A stretch of DNA of 64,000 nucleotides from Myrica gale. Lineage: Eukaryota; Streptophyta; Magnoliopsida; Fagales; Myricaceae. The DNA lies in NCBI GenBank assembly GCA_963930655.1, contig OZ005617.1:15466068-15530067 (forward strand). The letters are read 5' to 3'. This document shows, in pieces, positions 12,560 to 23,643 of the stretch. Made by a program: the position numbers and the translations under genes. Numbering within the stretch: the first letter of the stretch is position 1; every line of letters starts with the position of its first letter. The notes below the pieces were generated by a model that made no database searches, was not told where the DNA came from, and was given only the letters and a program-made list of their open reading frames with translations.

Positions 12560-12814
12560 TGATAACCAGGTCTTTAAAAAAAATATTTTTTTGCAATGGC
12601 CGAAGTCGACCTCCAGACCTGAGGCTTAAAAGGAGAACACCGCTAGGTTAGACGCGTGTTTATTGATTTTTATGCGGTTGAGTTGATTTAAACGTTTAAC
12701 AATTTTATCTAAAAAATGATGGAATGTGAGGATTCGAACCCACTTAGGCATTTCACGCGTTTGATTGGTATTGCTGAGGTTTCACTATTTAAATCTGTTT
12801 TGTTTGAATTTGAT
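12560..12814. mobile_element. fragment of a hAT-type MITE, reverse copy of 21150-21400
   Basis: The plus strand here matches the minus strand of 21153-21390 at most positions, including CCAGACCTGAGG, TTAAAAGG and GAGGATTCGAACC. It carries the same tRNA-B-box-like site, GGATTCGAACCC at 12732-12743 read in reverse. Neither end of the element could be placed exactly. Confidence 0.6.
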
Positions 12815-13850
12815 TTTTAAATTAAACGGTGTGTTTCACCTATCTTCTTCCCCAGATCTGAAAGTCACAATTCTTCTGCCCTAGCCGCCGTTTTCAACCT
12901 TTCAGTTTCTCTCTCATCAATTCTCTCTCTCTCTCTTCGATTTGTCTTCCGTTTTAGCACTTTTTTTCTGATTTTCGTGGCCTTTTAACTCCATTGGTTG
13001 AATCTCGAAGTTTCTCATTAAATCTTGCGATTTAACGTGTTTAATGGTGGATTTCGAAAAGGCAGCGGTTTGAGACTTTATTCATTGATTTTCTACCAAA
13101 ACTCGCCTATAAAAGGGACCTTCTGCTCAGAGGTTGATCACACCTCTCAAACGTGATTCACTATCATTTTGAAATCTCTCTTTATCTATCAATTCAGTCA
13201 TTGTTAGGGTTTTGCAATTTTCTTTGGTTCTTTCTCAATGATTATGTATTCTGCTGAATATTATTTCTGTTTCTAATATCATATATTATACTGTTTTCAA
13301 ACTCTGAGGTGATGTTCTGTTACTGATTACTGCTGTTGTTGGTAACAACTTACTGATTACTGAGTGCACACATTCTTCGGAATGGTTTCTACGTGGGTTC
13401 CTCTCTAGTGCACACTTGGCGTTCTCGCTAAATCTTAGTAGGGTGAACTCTGCTAACTGTTGACCTATTTCGATTGGCCGCCGGATAAGTCCTTGCACAA
13501 CCCTGCCACATTTTTATGTATTACTAGTAAAACTATCAATAACTGTGAATTTCTATTTCGAAAAACGATTATATTTTTATTTATTATTTTATTCTCTGTT
13601 TACTAAGTTGTCGAACTCACTTCGTTATTATTTTCTTATTTTCGGAGATTGTTCAAGGATCAAATCTATAAAGCATGCGGGTCAGGATAGATGAGAGCAT
13701 CATTTTGAATTTTAGACCGTTAAGATAATTTGTTCAAGCTTATGTTTTGAAACAATATTGTTATAATATGTTTTGTTTCGAATAAAGACGATCAATTTCT
13801 TTTAACTTTTAATTATTTTATTTATGTTGTTTTTTGAGGTGTGACAGAAA
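12815..13850 (+). mobile_element. solo LTR-like insertion inside the gag relic
   Basis: There is a TATA-type box (CCTATAAAAGGG at about 13109), a downstream leader-like stretch, and GTTGTCGAACTCAC at about 13606, which I know as a recurrent motif in plant gypsy LTRs. The right end GAGGTGTGACA is LTR-like. The same block order (GTGCACACTT, GGGTGAA, CAACCCTG, GTTGTCGAACTCAC) occurs at 21640-22000. Flanking GAAAAT at both junctions with gag supports an insertion, although the left boundary also contains a MITE fragment. Confidence 0.55.
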
Positions 13851-14404
13851 ATTTTCAGGTGGTCGCACAGATCCCTTGTACCATCGACGAGGTCGATATT
13901 AGGGGGCCGAAATCGAGATGACAACGGGTACAACAACACCGCTCGTGTGAAAGGAGAGTCGCTAACATGAGGGGTCACCAGTGGTCCCTCCGAATTTGTG
14001 CTCTGCAATTGCTCTAACCGTTGTCTGAGCAAACGTATTTGTTCTGCTTGTAGCATCATATGTTCATTGAAGGGGTGGAGTACGTCTTTGAGTTGACCAA
14101 TTGCAGACGGCCATGGATTAGGTTGTCGTGCTGAATAAGACTTGGCAGTATCATCCTGTGGATATGTAAATAGGTGAGGTGGCGAATGTGCTGGAAACGA
14201 AGGTGGAAGAGGCTGGGAGAGGCATTGAGCTTTTGGATGATGACCTCCATATTTTTGGCGAGGATGCTCAAAAATGGATCACCACCTATTCCAGGCTTAG
14301 GGGCGAGGGGAGGTGCTAGGATGCCTTTTGGTTTTTTCTGGTGAGGGTGTCATATCGGTATGGATGGATGGTGAGGTTATTGAGGGAGGCTAGAGAAGAA
14401 TAAG

Positions 14405-14430
14405 TCTTTCCCACAGACGACGACAACCGA
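14405..14430 (-). other. primer-binding region of the gypsy relic
   Basis: On the minus strand GTCGTCGTCTGTGGGAA follows the LTR end. Plant gypsy elements commonly have GGCGCCGTCTGTGGGAA at this place, so this is a slightly mutated primer-binding and leader motif. It links the LTR at 14431-19183 to the gag relic downstream. Confidence 0.65.
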
Positions 14431-16488
14431 TGATGCCAAAGACCACCCGTTAACCGAACAATCTGTGAGCCCAAATCTGAGTGCCTTGCAAGTCCTGTAA
14501 AAAATCAATAGGGAGTGGCGTTGGATGGGAGCCTCCGATGCATAAGTTAGGGAGATTATAAAATAATGAAAAGAGAGCTAGTTATTGGAATAAAATCAAC
14601 TAGGGGGTGTATCACTACTAAAAAAAGGACTTTCAGCGGCGGTCTCGAAAACCGCCGTTACAATGTGTTTTTAGCCGCGTTTTTCGGAAAGCGCGGCTAA
14701 AAATATCCTATAGCGGCGGTCAATGACCGCTGCTATAGGGGGTCTATAGCGGCGGTCAGTGACCGCCGCTACAAAGACCGCCACTATAGGGTCTCTTTTA
14801 GTGGCGGTCTATATAGAGGCGGTCAACAGGTCCTACCTCTAGCGGCGGTCAAGTTGACCGCCGCTAGAAATATGGTGCCTACAGCAACGGTCATCATGAC
14901 CGCCGCTGTAGGCTGTACCTTTAGCAACGTTTTTTTTTAAAACGCTGCTAAGGATATACCTATAGCAGTGGTTTTGACTGAACCGCTGCTATAGGTATAT
15001 GCGGAAAAAAAAAGAAAAAAAATATTATTTATATGTTAATAATTGAAAAAAAAATAGAAAAAATAGAAAAATAAAATTTTATGTGTTACTTAAGGTTAAT
15101 AATTATTTTATTGACTATTTATTATACATCAGTGCAAGGATGGTAAGAAAATAGGAATCTAACCTAATTGGGGCAATTTTCGCGCACGTGTCGGTTTTTT
15201 GGTCATAACTTTGGCTACGAGTACCCGATTCGCGCCCATGACCCCAATTCGGAAAGCCCTTTTCGGCGTGCACGTCGTGGGCACCCAACTATGCTTTGGT
15301 GCGCCTCGTTTCAAGCCCTAAATCTGCTGTTTTCCCTCTCAAAAACCTATTTTTAGTTATGATTTTCTTTCCTTTAGCTATTTTAGCGAGGCTTGTGGTT
15401 TAATATGGTAATTAATATGTTTTTAGCTATTTTAGTTAATATTTTGGTCATAGTTGTTATGGTAATTAAATATTTTATTGATCATAATTAATAATTATAT
15501 TTCAAGAATTTTACTATCAGCTTGTTTTAATTAAAATTATTACACTAGTTATAAATCATGTATTAAATAATATGTTATGTATCTAATACTAAATATAACT
15601 ATTTTCAAATACTATTATAATTTACAACTGATTTTAATTTATTAAAAATATATAATTACAAAATATAAAAATTATTATTAAAAAAAACACATTGCAGTGA
15701 AAACGCTGTCGTTCCCTCACCTCCTCTCCCCCTTTCTTAAAAACTCCCTCGCGCGCCTTTCTCAGCGAAATTCCCCCTCCCTTGCGCGCCTTTCTCAGCG
15801 AAAAAACATCTCTTTTTCCCCTGATGTCGTGCCCTAGCTCTCTGGAACCTTCTCTACAGATCCCCAAACTCGGGATTTTATGTTGAGTCGCTTCATACCA
15901 ACAGCAAAGGCAATGGCTCTTAAACCATCTCGATATTCTTCAAGGAAGCAGAGTGCTCCAACTGAGCAGCCAAGAGAAATTAAAAGAATGGTTAGCAACG
16001 ACAGGAAGCTTCTAGTAAATCGATTGTAAGCTTTTACTTTTGGAAATTTTGTGATGGGTGTGATCTTTTAGAGCTGAATTGCGTGAATCCACTGCCACAA
16101 AGTTGGTTATGCTTATAGATCTGTGATGGGCGTGATCTTTTAGATCTGTAATTTTGCTTTTGTATTGACCCAAAGTATCTCCATATATTTCGTCTAACAA
16201 CTTAGGTTTTCCAATTTTTGCTAATTACTCCAATGTGAGGGATTACAGGGAGAACTGCAATGAGAAGATGGACGCATTCTTGAAATTAAGCTGATTGCTC
16301 CGCGTGCTTGACCTCTCTTTGGGCTGCCATTGTTCAGTTTCTTCGTATTTCTACTGTTAGGCCACACACTATACCATCTTGTTGTTACTGCTTTCTTGTT
16401 TATTTGCTTTAGCTTTAGGTTGCTTTATTTAGGATTTGGGACAATTTCTCAATAAGATAGCAGAGTCATTGACTTCGCACATGACCAG

Positions 16489-16728
16489 ATGACAGCGTTG
16501 CAGCTGCAGCTACGAATGATACTGTTGGCAGAGTGATGTCTCATCTGAATGTATGAAAAGAGTGATTGAAAAACAAAAAGCGACATGTTTTTTTCATTCC
16601 TAGAAACTTCCTTATAATCTTTATCTTATCATTACTTTCTTTTTAAAATCTCTTTGTTTCAGAAAGCCATAGAGGAAGAGCATTTCCAGGACGCAGCTTA
16701 TATACGAGATAATGCTGGTGCTGGGTTG
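16489..16728 (+). pseudogene. captured EXECUTER fragment, two exons
   Basis: Exon-like 16489-16550 ends AAATNDTVGRVMSHLN before a GT donor. Exon-like 16663-16728, after TTTCAG, reads KAIEEEHFQDAAYIRD then NAGAGL before GTGAG. Joined, these match the conserved UVR-type region of plant EXECUTER proteins, the chloroplast factors of singlet-oxygen signalling. The identification rests on recalled family sequence. Only about 43 codons are present and the rest of the gene is absent, so this is a fragment. It sits in the CACTA body on the plus strand. Confidence 0.75.
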
Positions 16729-17239
16729 GTGAGTTACATAAAAGAATTCCTGAATGATAGTGTGCATATATGACTCAGCTATTGTTGTGTGTGAAAAAGG
16801 TAGATTGATGATGATTCTTGTTGTAGTTTGATTTGCATATTTGACACTGACGGCAGATTTATGCATGTATTGATCTTAATCTTTGGTGATAAAACATGTG
16901 GAGTGTCAGTGTTCATAAGTTCTGTGACTTTTGGCCTAGTTGAGCGATACGTTTCTGATGCATAATTCTTTAAGTTTATGGATGGAATTGGGGGTTGGCG
17001 CATTCTATGCAGAAGTCTATCCGTAGTCATTCATTGGAAGAGAAAACAAACCAGAAAATCATGTAGGCTTATTTTCCAAATGGTGAATATTTTGTTGTAT
17101 GTTTGAAATCAACTTTGTCAATATCCTCTTTCCTGCAACTAATGGATACATGACTAATATGTTATTGGGATATTCTTTATTCAACACTTCCAAATAATAT
17201 ATAATGCTGCCAGCTTTAGCTTTAGGTTTCTTTATTTAG

Positions 17240-18240
17240 GATTTGCTGAACTCTTGTTACAAGTTCCTAGGTTCTACAGCTGATGGAGTCAGAGAAAACC
17301 ACCTTCACCTGACTCCATCAGCTGGAGCTGGCAGTAACACTGGACAAAGTTCCACCAGCAAGTGGCAGGTTTGTCACCTCAGCTTCATGGTCTTCATTGC
17401 TGGTGACTTGGATTGGATTTTGCTATTTTGTTACTTAATTGAAAACATCAACACACACCAACATATATGTGTGTTTCCTTGCAGTTGATGCCATCCTTCT
17501 CCGCTGTGACAACAAATTATGTGAGAGTGTAAGTAAAAGTGAAATTACAGTCCGATATCTCTTCAATGTTGTGGATTTGAAACTTACTGGTGAGATCTAC
17601 ATTGCTATCAGTAGTGAAACTTAAGTTGACACTACTAGAGTAGTTAGAGTCATCTGCATATCTTGCAGTGTAGTAATTTACCCCAAGGAAGTTAAGCGAC
17701 CCCTTGAAACTATTGGATTGTGCTTCAGTGAAGTTGGGCAGTCGATTCCCCACCAAAGATCGCATGGACTGAGGGTGGTCACCATATGTAATTGGATGAA
17801 CAAACTTAGAAACATAACACAAGTGATGGTATTGTAATGAAGTTTAATGAGATAAATTAAACTAATAGTGTAACTTAGAAACTACTGTGATAAATTAATA
17901 GTGTAACTTCACATGTATACACGTTCCATTCTGTTTGTAAGCCATATACACATGTAACAATGATGTGTTAATGCTATTAAAATCCTCATGTCAATTTTAT
18001 ATACCTCAACAGTCTCATCAAGATACCACTGGTTATTTCAATTCAGCCCTTGAATGATTTATATTTTCCTGAACACTTTAGTCATGATAAAAACATGCTC
18101 ATTTTTTGTCAGCAAGGCAAACGTGCTAGCTGAGAAATTCAAGCCAAAACACTCACCATCCAAAAGCAAAATCCAGGGTTCTAGAGGCAGCCTTTCCACT
18201 AGCAGCAGTTTGGACCTTGGGCACCATCCAGTATGTAAAT
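17240..18240 (+). other. exon-like pieces of unknown origin in the CACTA element
   Basis: Two further plus-strand stretches are exon-like. One, at about 17314-17368, ends SAGAGSNTGQSSTSKWQ before GTTTGT. The other, at about 18112-18230, follows TTTTTGTCAG and contains ANVLAEKFKPKHSPSKSK. I do not recognise either family. They could be pieces of a third captured gene. Confidence 0.35.
17588..17804 (-). pseudogene. captured GH1 beta-glucosidase exon
   Basis: The minus-strand exon reads FVHPITYGDHPQSMRSLVGN, then RLPNFTEAQ, then GSLNFLGVNYYTARYA. This is a characteristic plant family 1 glycoside hydrolase exon. It is bounded by an AG acceptor (TTTCTAAG) and a GTAAGT donor, is 217 bp long and is open throughout. 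The catalytic glutamate exons are not present nearby. It lies opposite in strand to the EXECUTER fragment in the same CACTA element. Confidence 0.85.
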
Positions 18241-19183
18241 ACTGTCATCCCAATTTCTCCCATTTCCTACACTCACAGCATATTTCCACCTTGTTTAGTC
18301 ACATCCCCCGAAAACTGTTTGCACAACTCTTGGAAAAGTGTGTTAGTGAAGTCCTCATTGCAAAAAATTTCCTCATAGGGTGGCTGCTTTGAAGGCACCT
18401 CAACATGGTCACACTTACACCTACGTTAAGTGTTACTCTTGCTTTTTAAGTCATCAGGTCATAGTATGCTTTTCCCAGTCAATTTATGTGTATGATTTTT
18501 TTCTTTGATTTTTTAGTACATGGACAAAATAATCTGTTTTTGGAGTTTGAAATGAGATTTTTTCTGAGGCTTAGTCCATGGAGCGGAGGCTTGGGCCGAT
18601 AGCGGCGGTCACTGACCGCGGCTATAGGTTGAACCTGACCGCTGCTATAGGTCTATAGCAGCAGTCATAGTAGGTCTGTAGCTGCGGTCAGTGACCGCCG
18701 CTACAGACCTTCAGCGCAACTGCGCTCGGGTTTATAGCGGCGGTTTCGACCGCTGCTACGTGACCGCCGCTATAGACCCGAGGTCTTCACCAGCGGTCAC
18801 GGGAACCGCCGCGATAGATCTATGCCGACGGAGCTATAGCGGCGCTAAAAAACCGCTGCTATAACGTATAGCAGCGGTTTTTTGACCTATAGCAGCGGTT
18901 TGCGACCGCTGTTATAGGTTATTTTTTTTTGTAGTGATATCCTGTCTTTTATAGGCTCAAAGATGTGCAATCTTACTAGGAATAAACTACTCCGGCGATT
19001 ATGAGTCTTAGCCCTATTAGGAATTTGGGAGTTGGTCTCCCTTATCATAGGATATATCTTATCTTTATTTAGCTGATGATAAGTTAAAAACCTGACTTTT
19101 CTGAATATGTAGGAGAGTTGTTTATGAGGTCATTAAGTCCCAAACTCTTTATATTATTGGGCTGACCATATATTATTCCATCA

Positions 19184-19903
19184 GACTTTGATGGTGAGAT
19201 CTAGACCTAAAGTGCAAACTATAATCTTATGACAACTTAGAGTACAATGCATCAAGCTTGATAATTTATAGTATAAATTGTAAATTTTTTTCAAACAAAT
19301 AACAAAAAATGTCCACCAATAACTATTTTATAGTAATTAAGTCAAAACTAGGGGTGCTATAGCTCCCGAGGCCTCAAAAATCAATGGGAAAAAAAAAAAA
19401 TTATTTACGAAAAAAAAATGGTAACGATTTTTACTCTTTTTTGCATTTTGGCTGTCCAAAAGTTATTTTTGTACTCTTAGTGTCTAATCCTAGTTTTGTC
19501 CATGCATATATAGTATTATTATTCAAAATTTGGAAGTAAGCAACGAGCGATTATCAATATAAATTATTTATTCGTTTCTCCACTCTTTTATAGTATACCA
19601 CTAATTATGAAGAAGATATTGGCGGTGATCGTCATTCGTCAATAGAGTAATAAAGATGAATTGTCACAATAAAAAAAAATTAAAGGAGAATTGTGAAATA
19701 AATTTATAACAACTAAAAACAAATATAATATAACAGAAAATTTTGAAGAGAGTATCCGAGATTTCACTTTCCTATTGATTAGAATACGACAAGTTTTTTT
19801 TTAAGGAGAAAAATTAAGATACCCATTTATGTACTTAATTCAGTATCAGTATGTGTAGCACCTGGATTTTCTTATTATTAATGAAATATTTTTTTTATTG
19901 AAT
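19184..19903. other. intergenic, no gene
   Basis: AT-rich DNA beyond the gypsy LTR. TGTGTAGCACCTGG at about 19853 resembles an LTR start, but no matching end was fixed. Confidence 0.35.
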
Positions 19904-19912
19904 TTATAATTA

Positions 19913-20422
19913 GGAGAAATGTCATTGTTCGCCCCATAAATTTTTGTCAATTGCATTTCCACGCCTCTAACTTTAAAAACTGTAATTTACGTCCTATAAA
20001 TATGAAACATTTACTATTTTTGTCCAAAATCAAAATTTCCGTTATAATTGACGGAATTCGGCATTAAAATGACTAAAATAACCCTCCAAGACAAAATTAC
20101 TAAAAATATTAAAAACATTCATTAAAATAAAAAATATATTAAAAAAGTAATATTTTTTAAATAAAACTATTGAAACTCTATTTAAGTAGTATATATATAT
20201 TTTTAATTTATTTCTCCAATATTTATTTATTTTTTTAAAATTGTCTTTGAGGGCATTTCGATCATTTTAATGCTGAATTCTGTGAAGTTAAACGGAAATT
20301 TTGACTGTGGACGAATATTGCAAATGTTTCATACTTAGAGGAAGTAAATCACAGTTTTGAAAATTAAGGGGTCGCAGATGCAATTGACGCATACTTATGG
20401 GGGCGAACAATGATATTTTCCC
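19913..20422. mobile_element. Mutator-like MITE with perfect 9-bp TSD
   Basis: Long inverted ends: the left reads GGAGAAATGTCATTGTTCGC and the right, reverse-complemented, GGGAAAATATCATTGTTCGC. Similarity extends past GTCAATTGCAT and reappears around AAATTTCCGTT and GACGGAATTC further in. The 9-bp duplication TTATAATTA is exact at 19904-19912 and 20423-20431. The 510-bp element is non-coding. Confidence 0.9.
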
Positions 20423-20965
20423 TTATAATTATTTGAAAAAGTTACCATGTTTTAAAAGTGCTAGTGTTTAAAGTTTGAAATGTTTGAAATACTAAAGAAG
20501 AGATATTTATCCTCAATCTCTTTGGATTTTAAAGTTTTGAATTTGAATACTTCTAGAATATGTTTTAATTTTAAAATGGATAGCGACTCAATCTTATCAT
20601 CTTTTCAAATTTAGAGCTCTTTTTTAAATAATAGTATTACAATTAGTCTTTTATAAATATTTTGTGTGATGCGTATTAATTAGGAGAACTAGAAATCAAG
20701 GTATTTTCAAAGGTTCTAGCCTAGTTTCTTGAGGTCTTGGAGGTTAATTGATAAATGGTTCAAGTGTTATGAAGGGCAAGGTAAGCATGCTTATTATGTT
20801 AGATTTTTCTAAAGACCAAGGTGATATTTGAGAATTGCATGTTTTATAGAAAACCATCGAAATTTTATGTGCATTCTGTTATGATAAAATTGTCAAAAAT
20901 TATAACATGAAATGTGTAAACATTAGCCTATTTTTATGTTCAATGATATTACACGATGCTTTCAA

Positions 20966-21496
20966 TAGGGTTGAACAAAATCGGACCGCAAACCGGACCA
21001 GATTTGTGGTCTTAGTGATCCAAATCCAGTCCAGCTCGGACCGAATTTGAAAAACCGATTATATCCGGTCCAGACCGGACCGGACTAGATTTGTTTATAT
21101 AAATAATAAATATATTTTTAATTTTTTTAATACAAACTTAAAACTCTTATGTTAAATATCTAAGACTCTCACCAATGCCAATCGAACACATGAAACGCCT
21201 CAGCGGTTAAGCTACAAATTTCTTCCCTTTAGCGCGCAGGTTCGAATCCTTGCGTTCCATGATTTTTCGAAATAAAACTGTTAATCATTTAAATAAAATC
21301 AGACACGTAAAAACTAATAAGCACGCGCCTATCCAGTGGTTTTCCCCTTTTAATCCTCAGGTCTGGAGTTCAACTCCTGCCGAATGTATTTTTTTTTATA
21401 AGTGGTCCGGTCCTTAAATTTAGGCACAACCGGAAATCTTGTCGGACCGAATTTCTTGTCCAAAAATCAGACCGGATTTTCGGTTGTGCAGCCCTA
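20966..21496. mobile_element. hAT-type MITE (CCGGACC family) with tRNA-like inserts
   Basis: The ends are TAGGGTTGAACAAAATCGG and, reverse-complemented, TAGGGCTGCACAACCGAAAA. Subterminal GGTCCGGACCG-type repeats match the elements at 40174-40509 and 50317-50613. No good 8-bp duplication is visible. Compared with those copies it has an extra middle of about 200 bp containing two tRNA-like modules. The first pairs GCCTCAGCGGTTAAG (about 21198) with GGTTCGAATCC (21239-21249). The second pairs CCTATCCAGTGG (21328-21339) with GGAGTTCAACTCC (21365-21377). These resemble RNA polymerase III A and B boxes. Confidence 0.7.
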
Positions 21497-21639
21497 GTTA
21501 AATAAAGATTTTTTTTATGTTCTTATTTAAGATTTGTGCAGTATGTTACATGAAAAGAATAGAAAGATGCAAAGTTAAAAATTATGTTTATAGTATGATA
21601 TGTTATGTATTTTAAAACTCTTAGGCCCATAATTTACAA

Positions 21640-22010
21640 AGACAACCCATTAAGTGCACCAATAGAGTGGTTTATTTTGTAGGTTCTTTCCCAGTGCACA
21701 CTTAGACATGTCAAGCCTTAGTGAGGGTGAATTATACTTGTAGTATTGACTTAATTTGGTTGATCCTCAAACTAAGTAGCAACTGCGCAACCCTGTCATA
21801 AGGGTAAACGTGACCCACATTTATTGTCAATGATATTTTCTATAGTATTATTATAAATATAAAAGTTTTTTTACGGGTTATATGTTATTTGGATTGAGAT
21901 TTATAATTTTATATTGATTTTTACTTTCTTAAATGTGGCTTTGAAGTGCACCATAGCATAATAATTTTGCTTACCGAGTTGTCGAACTCACCCCTTATCT
22001 GTTCTCTTTT
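21640..22010 (+). mobile_element. gypsy-type LTR fragment, relative of 13300-13640
   Basis: It shares with the LTR at 12815-13850 the ordered blocks CAGTGCACACTTAG, TAGTGAGGGTGAAT, GCGCAACCCTG and CGAGTTGTCGAACTCACC. No internal retrotransposon genes lie beside it, and the outer ends were not located. Confidence 0.55.
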
Positions 22011-22019
22011 TTTATATGA

Positions 22020-23643
22020 TATTTAGGAGAGTGCCAAGAGTTGTGTTAGATGGCGCCAGAGTGGATGTTCGTATTGTGAATTTTACTGAATACATTGTTT
22101 ACTAGAATACTTTTATAAAAGAAAATTTTGTTTGCAATTTTTTTAGTTTTAAAGAGTTGTAAACGAAGTATTTTTATTCAGTTGTTTTGAAGTTTTAAAC
22201 GTGAATTTGTTATCAAGATTATTTATTTTTTCATAACTGATTTCTATCCCCTAATTTTCGCAGATTTTCACTGGTTCTATATAGAAGCCCTAACCGTCGG
22301 GGTTCATGGAGTTACAGTATGAGTTGGATTCAATGCCACAATAAAACTCCGGATAGACAAACTAACTCATTGACCAACCCCTAGATGTGCGCCTAACACA
22401 CTCTCAAGGCCCTCAAAAATGTTAATTTTAGTTCTGGAATCGAAATTCAGAAATTTTGGTTTCCACAAGTGGGATTTTTTGGGTAGCTTTTTTTTGGGGC
22501 TAAATTTTGGTCAAATTTTTTGATATACATCATAAATTAACAATAAATAAAATATAAAATAAATATTCATCCAAAATCAATAAAAATTCATCCAAATTCT
22601 AAAATCTAAAATAAAATTACAATATTATTAAATTATGGGTATTGAAAAACAAAGTAATTTCTCTATTGAAGTATTAGTTTTTTTAAAAAAAGAAATAAAA
22701 TTACCGGAACTGTAAATTCTGATTTCGAAAAATGCAAAAAAAAACAATATCTATTCCGGTATCGAATGTGGTAGAACCGAAACCGGATTGTCAGTACCAG
22801 AATAGGAATAAAAAAATCCCGGTTATGACCTGAAATATTTGTCCACCGCTAGATGAGTTCGACCAAAGTTTCTTACCGAAAGAGTGAGGAAGAAGAGACT
22901 TTTATGTAAAGAGGCTGGAATCCTTTTGTGTTTTTTCTTCTGGGCAAGGCCCGGATTCTTCAACAAAAGATATTTAGCCCAATCGAAGTCCAGTCCACTA
23001 TCAGTCTATCTGCACAAAAGGCACAACCTAATTAAAGGCTTAAACGCCGCCCTACTCCCAACCCCTTCTATCGCCCGTTGCCTACCCGCCCTCAATTGAC
23101 GAACAGCTAGCTCAACAAAGGCGCGAGAAACTCGAAGCAAAGAGCCCGCGGAAGCCTCCATTCTTCTGGCCTTCTGAGTCGCGTTGCTTCTTCTTTTTTT
23201 CGGCCAAATTTCGATTTAGTTGTGCACCTCCCGGTCGTCGGCCCTGCGTTGCCCAAGCATAGGATTAGTTATGGCATATATCTAAGGGTTGTTCAGTTTT
23301 GGCTGGGTTCTATTGGTGTTATTTGAGGGTTCCTGAGGAGCGTTTTGGGGAGCTTTTCTATGAAGGAAAGTAGCTTCTTAAGGACTTTTGGAAAAGAATC
23401 GTTTTATTGCATTCTTTGATCAGATATATTTGGAACCTGAGCATGGGAATTCAACTATTTTAACAATATATGCAAATGACTCTTTTAGATCATCAAGTGT
23501 GAAAAACACGCGCACTTGGCAAATGCAGTTTTTGTTAACCTACATTGAAGCTGAAAGTCTGTCCTTTTTGCTTCCCTTGGTCTCTCAGCTCTTGAACGAT
23601 GAATTTTTGTTGGTCCTGAAACCCTAAACAGAACACAAAAAAC
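22020..23643. other. intergenic and 5' flank of the TAF1A-like gene
   Basis: From 22420 to 22850 there is a CCGG-containing stretch (GAACCGAAACCGG, AATCCCGGTTATG) ending near TTGTCCACCGCTAG. It resembles a decayed hAT-type MITE. From about 22860 to 23643 the DNA is less AT-rich and is the likely promoter and 5' UTR of the gene at 23644. The short ORF at 22884-23099 has no recognisable product. Confidence 0.35.

Larger units (their letters stand above)
12054..14271 (-). pseudogene. Ty3/gypsy gag relic, split and truncated
   Basis: The minus-strand reading contains the usual order of a plant gypsy gag. A coiled segment (QAEQIRLLRQRLEQLQ) precedes SPFTRAVL and a DGTRD-DHL motif at about 13860-14050. 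Next come TLKGPA followed by LPPESINSF (12450-12502), and then LFSVKQEPEENLRSYLARFN and ALMTGLQQGDFLKYL (12200-12370). A TGA and a frameshift follow TLKGPA. The part between DHL and TLKGPA is interrupted by about 1.3 kb of other DNA (12560-13850), with GAAAAT on both sides. A 57-bp in-frame tandem duplication at 12141-12254 repeats the GDFLKY-IRKTPS segment. No protease, reverse transcriptase or integrase is found, so the element is deleted downstream. Confidence 0.85.
14613..18936. mobile_element. CACTA (En/Spm) element carrying host gene fragments
   Basis: The left end is CACTACTAAAAAAAGG and the right end TTTTTTTTGTAGTG, the canonical CACTA termini. Each end has a dense subterminal array of CCGC(C/T)GCTATAGG-like units in both orientations, at 14630-15000 and 18595-18925. 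The 3-bp flanks (TAT and ATA) do not match exactly, so the TSD is not clean. No CACTA transposase is seen in the 4.3-kb body. It instead holds fragments of an EXECUTER gene and a GH1 beta-glucosidase with splice sites still readable, so it is of the gene-capturing type. A further ATG-led segment at 15913-16027, followed by a donor-like site, is not recognised. Confidence 0.88.
14431..19183 (-). mobile_element. 5' LTR of the gypsy relic, interrupted by a CACTA element
   Basis: On the minus strand an LTR of about 430 bp begins near TGATGGAATAATATATGG (19183). It carries a TATA box, CCTATAAAAGACAGG, just before 18937. It resumes after the CACTA element with CCCCCTAGTTGATTTTATTC and CTTATGCATCGGAGGC, a typical gypsy leader phrase, and ends at 14431 next to the primer-binding motif. 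The CACTA element lies just downstream of the TATA box, so transcription from this LTR would run into it. Confidence 0.7.

Noticed and set aside
21197-21249. a genuine tRNA gene
   Set aside because: The A-box and B-box-like motifs are present but the segment does not fold into an acceptor stem by eye and sits within a MITE, with a relative at 12560-12814.
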